Counted from the first letter of the stretch, positions 9,813 through 19,804 are shown. The stretch is DNA of 64,000 nucleotides from Molanna angustata (GCA_963576475.1 OY754984.1:17148275-17212274); one strand, 5' to 3'. Notes: generated by a model not told the origin, from the sequence alone. Made by a program: numbers and translations.

Positions 9813-12800
9813 CTACCCCCCATCTGACCACTTTACACTTGTGGTTCTTAATTGGTTAACATGCCTTTTCCATGTGTAACTAGTACCAAGAACATTTACC
9901 AAGTAAATTACATTCCCAATTTTCCTAGTAATCTGTCCCAAAACCCATGTTGGTTTGTTTACTACCCTGTAGTCTTTTACCCAACATTTTTGACCTGTTT
10001 TCAATTCCTTCCTCTCTCTCCCTCCATAATAATAATGCTGCCTCTTTTGGCTTTTTAACAAGTTATGTCCAATAATATCATCATTATCATTTTTATCATT
10101 ACAATTAAATTCAGGAATGAAAATGTCAAAATTTGTCCTTAGTTTTCTACCTAACATTAAAACTGATGGTTCAACCTTTGTTGAAACATGCGGAGAATTC
10201 CGATAATCAACTAAAAAATTATCAATTCTATTTTCATAATCACTCATAAATTTTATATTATTTATTAATAATTTTTGTAAAAACATTTTACACGTTTTCA
10301 GCGTGTTTTCCGCTTGACCATTGGAAGAAGGTGAAAATATTGGTGACGTTACATGTTTTATACCATGTTCAACACAAAAACTCTGAAATTGATTTGACAT
10401 AAAAGCACTACCATTATCCGATCCTATCGTTTTGACACATCCAAATTGACAAAATAATTTTTTTAATGCTTTAATGGTGCAAAACGCATTAATATTCTTC
10501 ATTTCTAAGCATTCAATCCATTTTGAATATGCATCACATACAACAAGAAAAGATTTACCTGCAATTGGTCCAAAAAAATCAATATGTATTCTCGTCCAAA
10601 CCGACTCTTCCTTAGGCCAGCTTGTCAATACATTTTTTGGTTCCGATGCGGGAACTTTTGAGCATTCAAAACATTCACTAACTAATTCTTCAATGTCTTT
10701 ATCAATTTTCGGCCAATAAACATAACCTCTTGCAAGACCTTTTGTCTTCACAATACCAAGATGAGATCTATGTAACATACCTAAAATTTTATCTTTCAAG
10801 CTTGACGGAATAACTACTCTATGATTCCACAAAATGCACCCTTTTATAATCGATAACTCATTTCTCTTTATCCAGAAATGCCACAAATCACTGTCTTTGT
10901 TAACTTTATCCGGCCATTTTGTCTGTAAACAATACATAATACGCACTAACACATCATCACAACTAGTTGCCTCACTAATCTGCTCAATGTTTATACAAAT
11001 TTGCTCACTGTCACATATTAAATTTAAATAATTATCTGTCAAGTTATCACAACTATTATCTGGTTCACTAACCGGTACTCTCGATAAATAATCAGAACAA
11101 TTATCTTTAGACTTAATGTATTTAATTTCGTAATTAAAACCAGCCAAAATTAACCCGTATCTTTGCAATCTATTTGCTGCTAACGTCGGTATATTCTTTT
11201 TTTCACTAAGAATTCTCGTCAGTGGTTGGCTATCAACCAATAAGGTGAATTTCCGACCGTACAGATACTGAAAAAACTGCTTTAATCCATATGTTATAGC
11301 TAACGCCTCAAGGTCGATAATAGCGTATTTTTGTTCTTCCTTAGACAGAGTGCGCGATACAAAAGCTATCGGTCTTTGTTGCTCTTTACCAATTAACAAT
11401 GACGCCGCTAACCCTTTCAGTGACGCGTCCGTAACTAAAGTTAATGGTAAATTTTCGTCAAAATGTGCTAAAACATTTCCACTAGTTAAAACTTTTTTTA
11501 ACTCATCGATTGCCTTCTTGCAATCGCTACTAAATTCCCAAACTGCATCTTTTTTTAATAATTCATATAACGGTTTCGCTATACTAGACATATTCGGAAT
11601 AAAATTTCTATAAAAATTAATTAAACCTAAAAAACTTTTCAACTCATGAACATCCCCTGGATATGGAGTTAAAGTTATAGCCTCAACTTTACTTTTTAAA
11701 GGTTCCACCCCTTTTTCCGAAATCTTATGTCCTAAAAATTCTACATTATCCCTAAAAAATTCGCACTTTTCCGTATTTACAGTCAAATTACATTTTTTTA
11801 AACGTTTTAATAATCCCTCTAAGTTACTATCATGTTCCTCTAAAGTTCTTCCTGAAACCAAAATATCATCCAAAAATACCACAACTCCTTTTAAACCTAA
11901 TAAACAAGCTGTTAAATTTTTAGCGAAAATTCCTGGGCTAGATGACAAACCGAAAACTAATCTATTATACCGAAATAAACCTAACGATGTGGAAATCGTT
12001 GTATACCTTTTACTGTTTTCATCCAACTCAAACTGAGTATAAGCATTTTTTAAATCGATCTTGCTAAAAAATTTACTTCCACTAATTTCCGACAATAACT
12101 CTTCGAATTTTGGTAACGGGTATTTATCAACAATTAATTGTGGATTTACTGTTGTTTTATAATCCCCACAAATCCTGATTTCCCCCGATTTCTTTATAAC
12201 AGGAACAATTGGAGAAGCAATGTCACTCGACGTCACTGCCGTGATTATGCCATCTTTCTCCAATCTTCTAATTTCTTTTTCGACTTTTTCTCTGATCGAA
12301 AATGAAACTAACCTAGGTTTACAAAATTTAGGTATAAAATTCTCTTTAACAAACAACCTAACCTTTCCTTTGGAAAATCTTCCTAATTTTTCACTGAAAA
12401 CTTCTGGATATTTTTCTTTGATTTTAATAATATAATTATTTTTAAAATTTTCATCAACACTGGTCAGTAAAGTGTTAACACCTTCAAAGTAAATATTGAA
12501 ATTCTGAATAACATTTCTACCTATTATTACACTGTTGCCATTGTTTACTACGAAAAATTCAATCACTTGTTTGATATTGTTGTATGTTACTTCCATTATA
12601 CACACACCAATACATTTTAAAATACTACCGTCGTATGATTTCAAAATACTTGTCGGTTTATTCAATTTATAATTTTTAAACTTCTTAAAATAAATATCTT
12701 TCGGAATTACACATACATTAGCACCTGTATCAATCATCTCGCGAATAATCTGACTACCAATACATATATTAATCATGAATGGATTTACAATTTCATTAAT

Positions 12801-13658
12801 ACCTTCCGTATTGCAAACAACATTTACGTTCGTATTATTTTCCATAGTAAAAATACTATTTTTGCTTTTACCAAACTGATCGTTTTTACATGCTTTCGCA
12901 ATATGACCCATTTTTCTACACTTATTACACTTAAAATTTTTAAATTTACAATCTTTAATTAAATGACTATCAGATAAACATGCAAAACATTTTAAATTCC
13001 TATTACTAACATGCGGTGATACTGATCTATTCCTTTTCTTATCAACTTCATTGAAATTCCTTCTATGTGCACTATTTTTATTATACCTACTATTCTGTTT
13101 ACTTTCGATTTCACAAATTTCTGATTTACAACTTTTAATCATATTTTTATTTTTTGATACCGATTCCAATACATTTGCATATTCAAGTATTTGAGAGAAA
13201 CCCTTTTTCTCGTCCTCCAAATACAACTTTTCTTTTATTTGACTATTACACAAACCGATAATAAAAATATCTTTCAAAGATTCTTCCAGACGATCATTAA
13301 ATTGACATTTAACACAACGCTCTTTTAATTTACAAGCAAACTCTTTTACTGATTCATGTTCAGACTGTTTCACACCATAAAATTTTTCTCTCTCAATATA
13401 CGGAGAAACAGTTTCATTACAAAAATTATCCAAATGATCAAATAATTTCGACAATTTTTCTTCAGTAACTTTTCTTGGTACACACAAGTTTTTTAATAAA
13501 ACAAAAGTTTTTTCAGACAAAGAGGTTAAAAATATTGCTCTCTTCCTTGATTCAGACATTTTTTCATCATCAGCTATGATGAATTGCTCAAAACGTACCC
13601 TGAACACACTCCACAAATCACTCTCGTGATTGAAAAGCGGTAGATTCCTTTGTTCCAT
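9813..13658 (-). CDS. gag-pol: Gag-Pol polyprotein, Ty3/gypsy
   Basis: Encodes capsid-like Gag plus protease, reverse transcriptase, RNase H and integrase in one 1281-residue frame. I chose the ATG at 13658-13656 (MEQRNLPLFN); the frame stays open upstream but has no ATG there. Approximate positions: two CCHC zinc knuckles at 224-257 (CFACLSDSHLIKDC, CNKCRKMGHIAKAC); protease IDTGANV near 309-315; reverse transcriptase 450-690 with KIDLKNAY near 533 and FLDD at 595-598; RNase H with TDAS near 743; integrase with HRSH plus CFEC (963-999), then D1027, D1081 and E1117 in HIDFFGP, GSDNGSAF and NGQAEN. All key residues are present and no frameshift separates gag from pol. The length is close to the family norm. 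Lineage resembles insect K02A2.6/Mag-like gypsy elements (provisional). No envelope frame follows. Confidence 0.96.
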   Translation of the reverse strand: MEQRNLPLFNHESDLWSVFRVRFEQFIIADDEKMSESRKRAIFLTSLSEKTFVLLKNLCVPRKVTEEKLSKLFDHLDNFCNETVSPYIEREKFYGVKQSEHESVKEFACKLKERCVKCQFNDRLEESLKDIFIIGLCNSQIKEKLYLEDEKKGFSQILEYANVLESVSKNKNMIKSCKSEICEIESKQNSRYNKNSAHRRNFNEVDKKRNRSVSPHVSNRNLKCFACLSDSHLIKDCKFKNFKCNKCRKMGHIAKACKNDQFGKSKNSIFTMENNTNVNVVCNTEGINEIVNPFMINICIGSQIIREMIDTGANVCVIPKDIYFKKFKNYKLNKPTSILKSYDGSILKCIGVCIMEVTYNNIKQVIEFFVVNNGNSVIIGRNVIQNFNIYFEGVNTLLTSVDENFKNNYIIKIKEKYPEVFSEKLGRFSKGKVRLFVKENFIPKFCKPRLVSFSIREKVEKEIRRLEKDGIITAVTSSDIASPIVPVIKKSGEIRICGDYKTTVNPQLIVDKYPLPKFEELLSEISGSKFFSKIDLKNAYTQFELDENSKRYTTISTSLGLFRYNRLVFGLSSSPGIFAKNLTACLLGLKGVVVFLDDILVSGRTLEEHDSNLEGLLKRLKKCNLTVNTEKCEFFRDNVEFLGHKISEKGVEPLKSKVEAITLTPYPGDVHELKSFLGLINFYRNFIPNMSSIAKPLYELLKKDAVWEFSSDCKKAIDELKKVLTSGNVLAHFDENLPLTLVTDASLKGLAASLLIGKEQQRPIAFVSRTLSKEEQKYAIIDLEALAITYGLKQFFQYLYGRKFTLLVDSQPLTRILSEKKNIPTLAANRLQRYGLILAGFNYEIKYIKSKDNCSDYLSRVPVSEPDNSCDNLTDNYLNLICDSEQICINIEQISEATSCDDVLVRIMYCLQTKWPDKVNKDSDLWHFWIKRNELSIIKGCILWNHRVVIPSSLKDKILGMLHRSHLGIVKTKGLARGYVYWPKIDKDIEELVSECFECSKVPASEPKNVLTSWPKEESVWTRIHIDFFGPIAGKSFLVVCDAYSKWIECLEMKNINAFCTIKALKKLFCQFGCVKTIGSDNGSAFMSNQFQSFCVEHGIKHVTSPIFSPSSNGQAENTLKTCKMFLQKLLINNIKFMSDYENRIDNFLVDYRNSPHVSTKVEPSVLMLGRKLRTNFDIFIPEFNCNDKNDNDDIIGHNLLKSQKRQHYYYGGRERKELKTGQKCWVKDYRVVNKPTWVLGQITRKIGNVIYLVNVLGTSYTWKRHVNQLRTTSVKWSDGG

Positions 13659-14129
13659 ATTACCGAAAAAAGAATACCTACAGACAAGAAAAGAAAAATA
13701 CACTTATCTTAACTCGATCCTGTCCAGTCGCTTGAACCTGCTCTACGGCCCAACCCTGTCTCTGCAGAAGTCGTCTCTGTCGAATCCTGGTCTTCCAACT
13801 CTCTGGTCCTCTTCCGTTGCCTCTGCTCGACGCTCGTTCACAGCAAGCAGCCAATCCTCTTGTCCAACCTTGTGGTCCCCTGGTCCTCTCTGATTCACGT
13901 TCCCGTTGTCCTTCCTGGTCTTCCTTGGTCCCCTCTGGTCCCCTTGAAGTCCAGTCCAAAATCTCCCGAAGTCGTATCACTCCCGAAGACTCCTGTCTTC
14001 CTCAGCCAATACTGCTTCCTTGAAGATCTTTTCGTACCGTGTCTCTATACACCTGTACGATCTCGTACCTCCAATTTTTTTTCCACAGTGAAAAAAAATT
14101 ATTGTCGCCTGTTACGCCGAAAAATTTTT
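13659..14129 (-). other. Retrotransposon leader
   Basis: The region between the 5' LTR and the gag ATG is richer in G+C than the surroundings. A 100-codon frame at 13980-13678 (RGPEGTKEDQEGQRERESER) is low-complexity and probably not a protein. In element sense a pyrimidine run ending CTGTAG/G lies at about 13680, 22 bp before the gag ATG, and resembles a 3' splice acceptor. Next to the LTR the sequence is AAAAATTTTTCGGCGTAACA, which is not a standard tRNA primer site. Confidence 0.6.
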
Positions 14130-14349
14130 TGTTGGGGTGGAACTCTTAGTAATTGTAAGTAAAAGATGTCTATTCTTTTACACTTTAATTACAATACGTC
14201 AAATATACAAGATACAATTCAAGGTCAAATACTATTACAATTCACGGAGGTAGCTATCAACGGCGGAACGATGAATGACGCGCCGCGTGCCCATTCAAAC
14301 ACTATATACACACACAGACATGCCATCTCTTTCACTCACATATCTCACA
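14130..14349 (-). repeat. 5' LTR
   Basis: Partner of 9356-9575 with one mismatch in 220. It should carry the element's promoter. No clear TATA box was identified by eye. Confidence 0.95.
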
Positions 14350-14544
14350 GTTAGGTATATATAAATATTTATAGATTTGGATTTTTATGTGATGATATGG
14401 TACTTGATTTGTAGAATCCCCCCAAAACCCGAGTGTATTTAAACTCTTATTGGGGGGTAATGTTAGTAAATATTAAGTAACTGTATTATATATTGTATCT
14501 CTTGTATTATGTATCATCTTTTTTTCTTTATCAAATAAATAAAT
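14350..14544 (+). repeat. LINE 3' UTR-like remnant
   Basis: AATCCCCCCAAAACCCGAGT, then TTGGGGGGTAAT, ending in an AAATAAATAAATA tail. It resembles 23735-23880 (AAATCCCCCCCAAAGCACGA and an AAATAAATAAATAAA tail), so it is probably the 3' end of a non-LTR element. Confidence 0.5.
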
Positions 14545-14860
14545 ATACGCATACATTGGATTTTATAGTTGCATTTACGCATAAATTGGTTTTTACAGTT
14601 GCATATACGCATACATTGGATTTTATAGTTGCAATTACGTAAAAATTGGATTTTACAGTTGCATATACGCATACATTGGATTTTATAGTTGCATTTACGC
14701 AAAAATTGGTTTTTACAGTTGCATATACCCATAAATTGGATTTTATAGTTGCATTTACATATAAATTGGATTTTACAGTTACATATATGCAAACATTGGA
14801 TTTTACAGTTGCATTTACGCATAAATTGGATTTTATTGTCGCACTTACGCATAAATTGTA
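14545..14860 (+). repeat. 30-bp tandem minisatellite
   Basis: ATTGG recurs every 30 bp (14555, 14585, 14615, 14645 and on) for about ten units of the form ACGCATAMATTGGATTTTA and then YAGTTGCATTT. Alternate units are more alike, so the array is partly a 60-bp dimer. Because 30 is divisible by three, long frames of decapeptide repeats appear on both strands; they are not evidence of coding. Confidence 0.93.
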
Positions 14861-15180
14861 CTTAGAACATTGGATTTTTTCACCTGTCGGGAGTCAATGA
14901 TATTTTTAGAGACTTCTTCTTTCTCCTTTTTCTTGCCCATCTATACCAGTTTATCCAGGGTCGTGCCTCCTTGTACGTATGCGCCAGGACCTTCTGTCCT
15001 TGGTTGTCACAGCGGGAACTCAATAGAGACGAAGTCAGAATATTACAGGAAAATCAACGCACCTAAAGGGCGTATTATCTGTCATTGGCTGGCAACGTTC
15101 ACCAATTATGCATTCTTATTGAGTTCCCTATCAATTGAGAAATTGTCAATAGATGGCGTTACAAAATTTGTGTTTATTCT
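14861..15180 (+). repeat. Repeat C, unique part
   Basis: Directly continues the tandem array: CATTGGATTTTTTCACCTGT, CGGGAGTCAATGATATTTTT, then GGGAACTCAATAGAGACGAA and TCTGTCATTGGCTGG. The same succession occurs at 54580-54780, showing that array and unique part are one dispersed family. Confidence 0.75.
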
Positions 15181-15810
15181 AAGCTCTAAAATTGCTCATT
15201 CTTACTACAAGGGTTGTATGTTTAAGAAACCAAAAGAATTCCCTCGAAAATGGTTGCCGAGTTCTCTTTGGATTTGTTCAGAAGTCAAATCAGTGTTGTA
15301 AATCAAGTACCTACATTAAAACTAAAATAAAAAAGCATAAGAAGAATGTACCGATTTTTGTATTTTACAACTATACCTTCTAGACTCCGTTATCTACGAA
15401 ATGGTTCAGGAAAAGACCTATAACACCTCTGTGATAGTCTCAATAAACAATGAGAAACATGTGTGATAAGAATCATTAGTGAGAATGAGGACTTTGGGTA
15501 GGTACCAAATAAATTTTAGCTCTATGCACTCCCCCACGAGTCCTGAACTTCCTAAGAGGCTTATTACTTGAGAGGATACTGTGACCAGAAACCCGGCAAG
15601 AAGAAATAAGCTAGTAATAGCTCCGAGGAAAGCTAGTATACCGCAGAGAAGACGGCACTTGAAGAATAATCAGATATGGAGGGTTACTCATGACATTCTT
15701 AATACGCCTTAATCTTAAAAATGTCTAAATAAATACTCGACCATAGTCTAATCTAAATCTTTCTTTACATTAAATCACATAAATAGCGGAAACTTTCATC
15801 ATCCAGTCAT

Positions 15811-15841
15811 TTTTGCAGTGACCTATATTGTCACTGCAAAA
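15811..15841. repeat. Perfect hairpin
   Basis: TTTTGCAGTGAC and GTCACTGCAAAA separated by 7 bp. Confidence 0.9.
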
Positions 15842-15854
15842 TTGTAAACTGCTA

Positions 15855-15932
15855 GCCCAAGAATTGGGTTTCCTAGTAGGGCAGCAGCAATCTGCCCAAG
15901 AATTGGGTTCCCTAGTAGGGCAGCAGCAATCT
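15855..15932 (+). repeat. 39-bp tandem duplication
   Basis: GCCCAAGAATTGGGTTTCCT followed by AGTAGGGCAGCAGCAATCT, repeated once with one substitution. Each unit begins with the inverted pair CCCAA...TTGGG. Confidence 0.92.
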
Positions 15933-16499
15933 AGTTCGTATAATTGTTAAGTATAGTGTGATAGGAAAATAAAAAAAAATAATCAGAGAAAACATGACAA
16001 TCAAGAATATCTTTTGTCAGATAGGACACAATACAAGACTGTCTAACTTGAGATATGATTAATGGACAAATATATATTTTGGTCCAGAATAAAAAAAATA
16101 AACAAAGAGGAAGCTGGTGACTTTTGAATAGAATGACAAAGAAATATAACTCGAATGAAGAACACAGAAAATACACTATCTGTGAGAATATATTATAAGT
16201 GTGGGCAAACATAATGTGACAATATTTACAAAAACCTTTTACGGTGAAATAATATTTTTTCATTTCACAATGACTTCTGAAGCATATTTTGGCATATCGC
16301 CACAAAAATAAGTAGGTATTTATTTATTTATGATGTGCCCGAAACGAAACTTAATCTATAATAATATTTTTGAAAAAAAAAACTCCCTAAATACGTCTGC
16401 ATTAAGATCAATTTTTCGATGGTGGAATGTTGATTTTTTGGTAGTTTTCTGGATTGAAATGTTGTAGAATAATTCCAGGATACTTAAAAGACTAGTTTT

Positions 16500-16760
16500 A
16501 TTACAAATTCATTCATTCATTCATACCAACACGGCATATCCCACAATGTGGGGTAACCAGCGAAAGGTGTGCATTGCCTTATAAAAGGGAGCACAACATG
16601 TACATCTGTGTATACCCACACACCAGTCTCGTCTCACCTAAAAAGGCACTATATTCGGAATGGGTGGTGAACCTCATTGCTGAAGTATGTGAGATGTTAT
16701 TGATGCCTGTTGTATTTTCGATTACCCGGCTCTTACGGGACACTCGAAAACAATAATAGA
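16500..16760 (-). repeat. Repeat B, long copy
   Basis: Begins with (ATTC)n, then AACACGGCATATCCCACAAT, GGGGTAACCAGCGAAAGGTG, CCAGTCTCGTCTCACCT and GAATGGGTGGTGAACC, ending CCCGGCTCTTACGGGACACTC. Minus orientation relative to the copies at 8.3 and 48.2 kb. This is the fullest copy and gives a length near 260 bp with a tetranucleotide 3' tail. Confidence 0.75.
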
Positions 16761-18570
16761 AAAGAGTGGAAGCACTATTCTAAGCCGGTGCCTCACAGGT
16801 TTATTACAAATAATTATTTAATTTTGACGATTATTATAAACACCGTTATAATCGCCATTATCCTGGGTTCGATTACCATAAGAGGGAAATTCATTTAAAA
16901 ATTATTCGTTCATACAGGCATATATTATACTAAATTATAAAATTATTATTTAACAAATGTCACATTTCACCATACAAGTGATTCATAACCATTATTTTAG
17001 AAATGAAATATCAGTGAAAACGTAAATAAAACTAATAGACAAATAAATAAAAATAATTAATTGAGGTACCCTTTTTAAAGTTTCTTCTATTCAATTTGTA
17101 ATCGATTTTTCACTAGCATAGGTCAGATAAATTAATTATAATAATTTAATTTAATTATTTAAAATACCTTTATTCACTATAAGGACACTTTACTAAATCA
17201 TTTACAAAAACATACCCTCAGATAATTCTAAAATTATAAAAATATTAAATGACAATGATTTGAATACAATTATTTGACTGCACTGCGACTATTCATTTTT
17301 TTTGGGGTTGTACAATATACATTCTGCTGGCCAAGTCAGTAAAAAAGTCGAGATCCGACAACGTATCGCCGTTCTTCTCGCCATGTTTACGCCCGTGACG
17401 ACAATTCGTAGTCACTAAGCGCTGTCGAGTTCGTAAATGCACTTATTAGTATTTGTCGCCGATAGGCTGGCTTGCGGTACATTTTTGAATTATCATTTAT
17501 GGCAATACACAATATTTTCCCCGTGATTTGAATAAATGTCAAATTTGTTTACTTAAATTTGTTAAATAAATATAATATGGTCATATTTTAAGCACGAAAG
17601 CAAGTTATTATACGATTAAATTAACTTCTTTTGTGTTTATTGAATGTTTTGAGAGTAATTTAAAAAAATATTTTTAATAATATTTCGATCAATTTATCAA
17701 GTGTGATGACAGCAGCGTGTTATTTTTTTACTAAAAACTACGCCGAATTTTCTTTTGTTAAATGTTAAAATACATATATGATAAAATAGCTTACAAGAAT
17801 ACTTTCTCAAAATCAAAATTTATTTCAAATCTATACCTACGGAAAACATTTACGGACGCATAGAATTATAATGTTATAATCTAAGTACGGACGCATATTT
17901 CCAATAAATATACAACCATATAAAACTTTTGTTACGCGGTAATTACCTAGCAATAAATGAATTACGCGGAATATTTAAAGAGTTTGAAGAATCTCTTAAA
18001 CGGCGTCGTTTAACCCGTTTATATAATTATTCTCAAAATAAATATGAAATTCGGCATTGTTCGCGTAAAAAATGACATTTTATTCAACATGGCGGCGTAA
18101 GATCTTGTCTCTCGACTCGATGTCGACCCAATCTTGCCGTCAAATAAGTGGGCGAGAACGATTCGACGCGTTATCTGCTTAGTGACTACCAAAACTGTCA
18201 AAATATCGACTAGTCGATATTTTGACAGTTAATCTCGACATTTATCGGTCGAGATCTACGTACAGACTTAGCTTGCTGGATATTAATATTACTACATTAT
18301 TGATTAACAAAAAATCAAAATATATTAGCATTTACCATTTTTACCTGAAGCAATATTTCATACTACACAACGTATGGGTGCAAGTATACTACGAGTATAC
18401 ATACACCTCTGTCACTTTACACTAACACAAACCTTATAAAAATTAACTTACACTATGACGAATAAAAATAATAGAACTGATATGTATAACGCTACTCTGG
18501 GACAGGCATAGCCTAGTAGAGTAGCCTTATCCACAAATTAAAATCAGTATATGTATGTATATACACTGAT
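16761..18570. other. Unassigned AT-rich sequence
   Basis: No gene-like frame. Contains a slightly CG-enriched stretch near 17340-17480 and a perfect palindrome at 18193-18230. GACGCATA recurs at 17854 and 17890. Confidence 0.5.
18193..18230. repeat. 38-bp perfect palindrome
   Basis: AACTGTCAAAATATCGACT meets its exact complement at the centre CTAG with no loop. Confidence 0.97.
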
Positions 18571-19794
18571 AATGATCATAGACTGTCATGGACAGCTAGA
18601 GAGAACAGATTCTCTATCGATGATTTTGTTTATCTTGGCTCAACGATCTCTGTAGACGGAAGCTGTGAGATGGAGATACGCAAGCGCATCGGCATGGCCA
18701 AAAGTGCAATGGCCAAATTGGATAAAATTTGGAAAGATAGATGCATCACCACAGCCACAGTCCGTGCATTGATCCACCCAATATTTTTGTACAGAGTGGA
18801 ATTGTGGACTCTAAAGGCAAGAGAGAGACAAAAAATTGATGCCTTTGAGATGTGGTGTTGGCGTCGCATGCTCCGGATCCCCTGGACAGCACATCGAACA
18901 AATATCTCCAATTCTACAGGATAGATTGATTTAACTTGAGATTGAGGATAGATTGTCGGCTGTCTGTCTTGGCCATATCCTCCTGGCCTAGGTTGCGGCT
19001 CTAAGGGCCTAGGCAGTAAAGGCGTGGGTGGGCGGCCGACGCTGTTGTGCCCTCGTCAATTCTGTACTTAGAGAAGAGCAGGACGGACGCCTCTAGTCTC
19101 GCTCGGCAGTGACTCGTCAACTGTGGCGAATGTTGTTTGGTCCGGGCACACCGCCGGCGCAGATGTCGGGTCAGACATCCTGTGTTGACATCTGTGACGT
19201 CAAATCTGACAGGTGATGATTGCGTTGGATGCCCTCGGTGTTAGCCCGCCAAGCTTTCGGACGCCAACACGAGGACCGAGGGGTGCGGGGGCAAGCCCTT
19301 CCGTTCGATCGGTTGTGCTAGGGGCTTGCCCCGGCTGCCGATCTTGAGCGGTTGCCCCGCCGTTTGAGGTTGGATTCTCGGGGGCAGTGGTTGAACCCGA
19401 TGGATGGTGGATATTTTGTGTTTGTCCGATGTTGCGGCTGCGTCCGGTGGCGAACAGGGCCAATGGGCTCTATAGCGTCGCCGGCGTGGAAGTGGATCGC
19501 GATCTCCCTCGATGGCCATATCCTCCGTTTCTTTGGACACATCAAAAGACGTGGTCAGGACTGTTTGGAAAAGCTGGTCGTGACCGGAAGTATGGAGGGG
19601 AGTAGAGGTAGAGGAAGATCCCCGACTAGATGGACTGACCAGATCAAAGCGGTTACTGGCCTAACAGTAGTAGGTGCATTGCGAACTGCGGAGTGTCGGG
19701 AGAGATGGAGGAGTGCTGTCCATCAGGTGATGATGGCGAAGAGAAGAGAGGATCACGACCCTCAGTGATGAGGAAAGCGACTCAGAAGAAGAAG
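18571..19794 (+). mobile_element. 5'-truncated LINE, interrupted
   Basis: Encodes the tail of a non-LTR reverse transcriptase: FSIDDFVYLGSTISVDGSCE, RKRIGMAKSAMAKLDKIW, FEMWCWRRMLRIPW, then after the nested insertion LDGHILRFFGHIKRRGQDCL and GRGRSPTRWTDQIKAVTGL. The 10-mer ATACACTGAT at 18561-18570 and 19795-19804 is the target-site duplication, and the 3' end is GAAGAAG. There is a frameshift near 18915. Without the nested insert and its duplicated target the LINE is about 680 bp. No endonuclease or catalytic reverse transcriptase motif remains. Confidence 0.9.
18984..19512. mobile_element. GC-rich 529-bp insertion with 14-bp TSD
   Basis: TGGCCATATCCTCC occurs at 18970-18983 and 19513-19526. 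Removing one copy plus the 529 bp restores the LINE reading frame (RLSAVCLGHILRFFGHIK), so the boundaries are exact. The insert is markedly GC-rich against an AT-rich background, starts TGGCCTAGGTTGCGG and ends GATCTCCCTCGA. It contains inverted arms GGGGCAAGCCC and GGGGCTTGCCCC near 19290 and 19320. No A-tail, pol III boxes or clear coding. A 14-bp duplication points to target-primed insertion, perhaps the 3' end of an R1-like LINE or its parasite. Identity unknown. Confidence 0.85.
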
Positions 19795-19804
19795 ATACAC
19801 TGAT

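Larger units (their letters stand above)
9356..14349 (-). mobile_element. Ty3/gypsy LTR retrotransposon, structurally complete
   Basis: A 4994-bp element on the minus strand: 5' LTR at 14130-14349, leader, one gag-pol frame at 13658-9813, purine-rich tract next to the 3' LTR at 9356-9575. The LTRs differ at one of 220 positions (T against C near 9509 and 14283), so insertion was recent or the LTRs were homogenised. The frame has no stop and all catalytic motifs are visible, so the copy could be autonomous. Two oddities: the flanks (CTTA left, GTTA right) do not form a clean duplication, and no TGG-starting primer-binding site follows the 5' LTR. Confidence 0.95.
15181..16499. other. Unassigned sequence with two small structures
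   Basis: No credible gene. Notable are a perfect 12-bp-arm hairpin (15811-15841) and a 39-bp tandem duplication (15855-15932). A 124-codon minus frame at 15931-16305 lacks any recognisable motif. Confidence 0.5.

Noticed and set aside
13659..13703. Extended Gag-Pol start with 15 more residues
   Set aside because: The upstream codon is GTG, not ATG. The first ATG is at 13658.
13678..13980. 100-codon charged frame upstream of gag as a separate protein
   Set aside because: Low-complexity Gly/Pro/Arg/Glu sequence in a leader with overlapping open frames on the other strand.
14545..14860. CRISPR-like regular repeats
   Set aside because: There are no unique spacers, the repeat unit is continuous, and the DNA is eukaryotic.
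14514..14900. Long frames on both strands encoding ten-residue repeats
   Set aside because: They follow from a 30-bp tandem repeat whose period is a multiple of three. No start context, and both strands are open.
15931..16305. 124-codon minus frame
   Set aside because: Composition is that of AT-rich random sequence, rich in Phe, Tyr and Ile; no domain.
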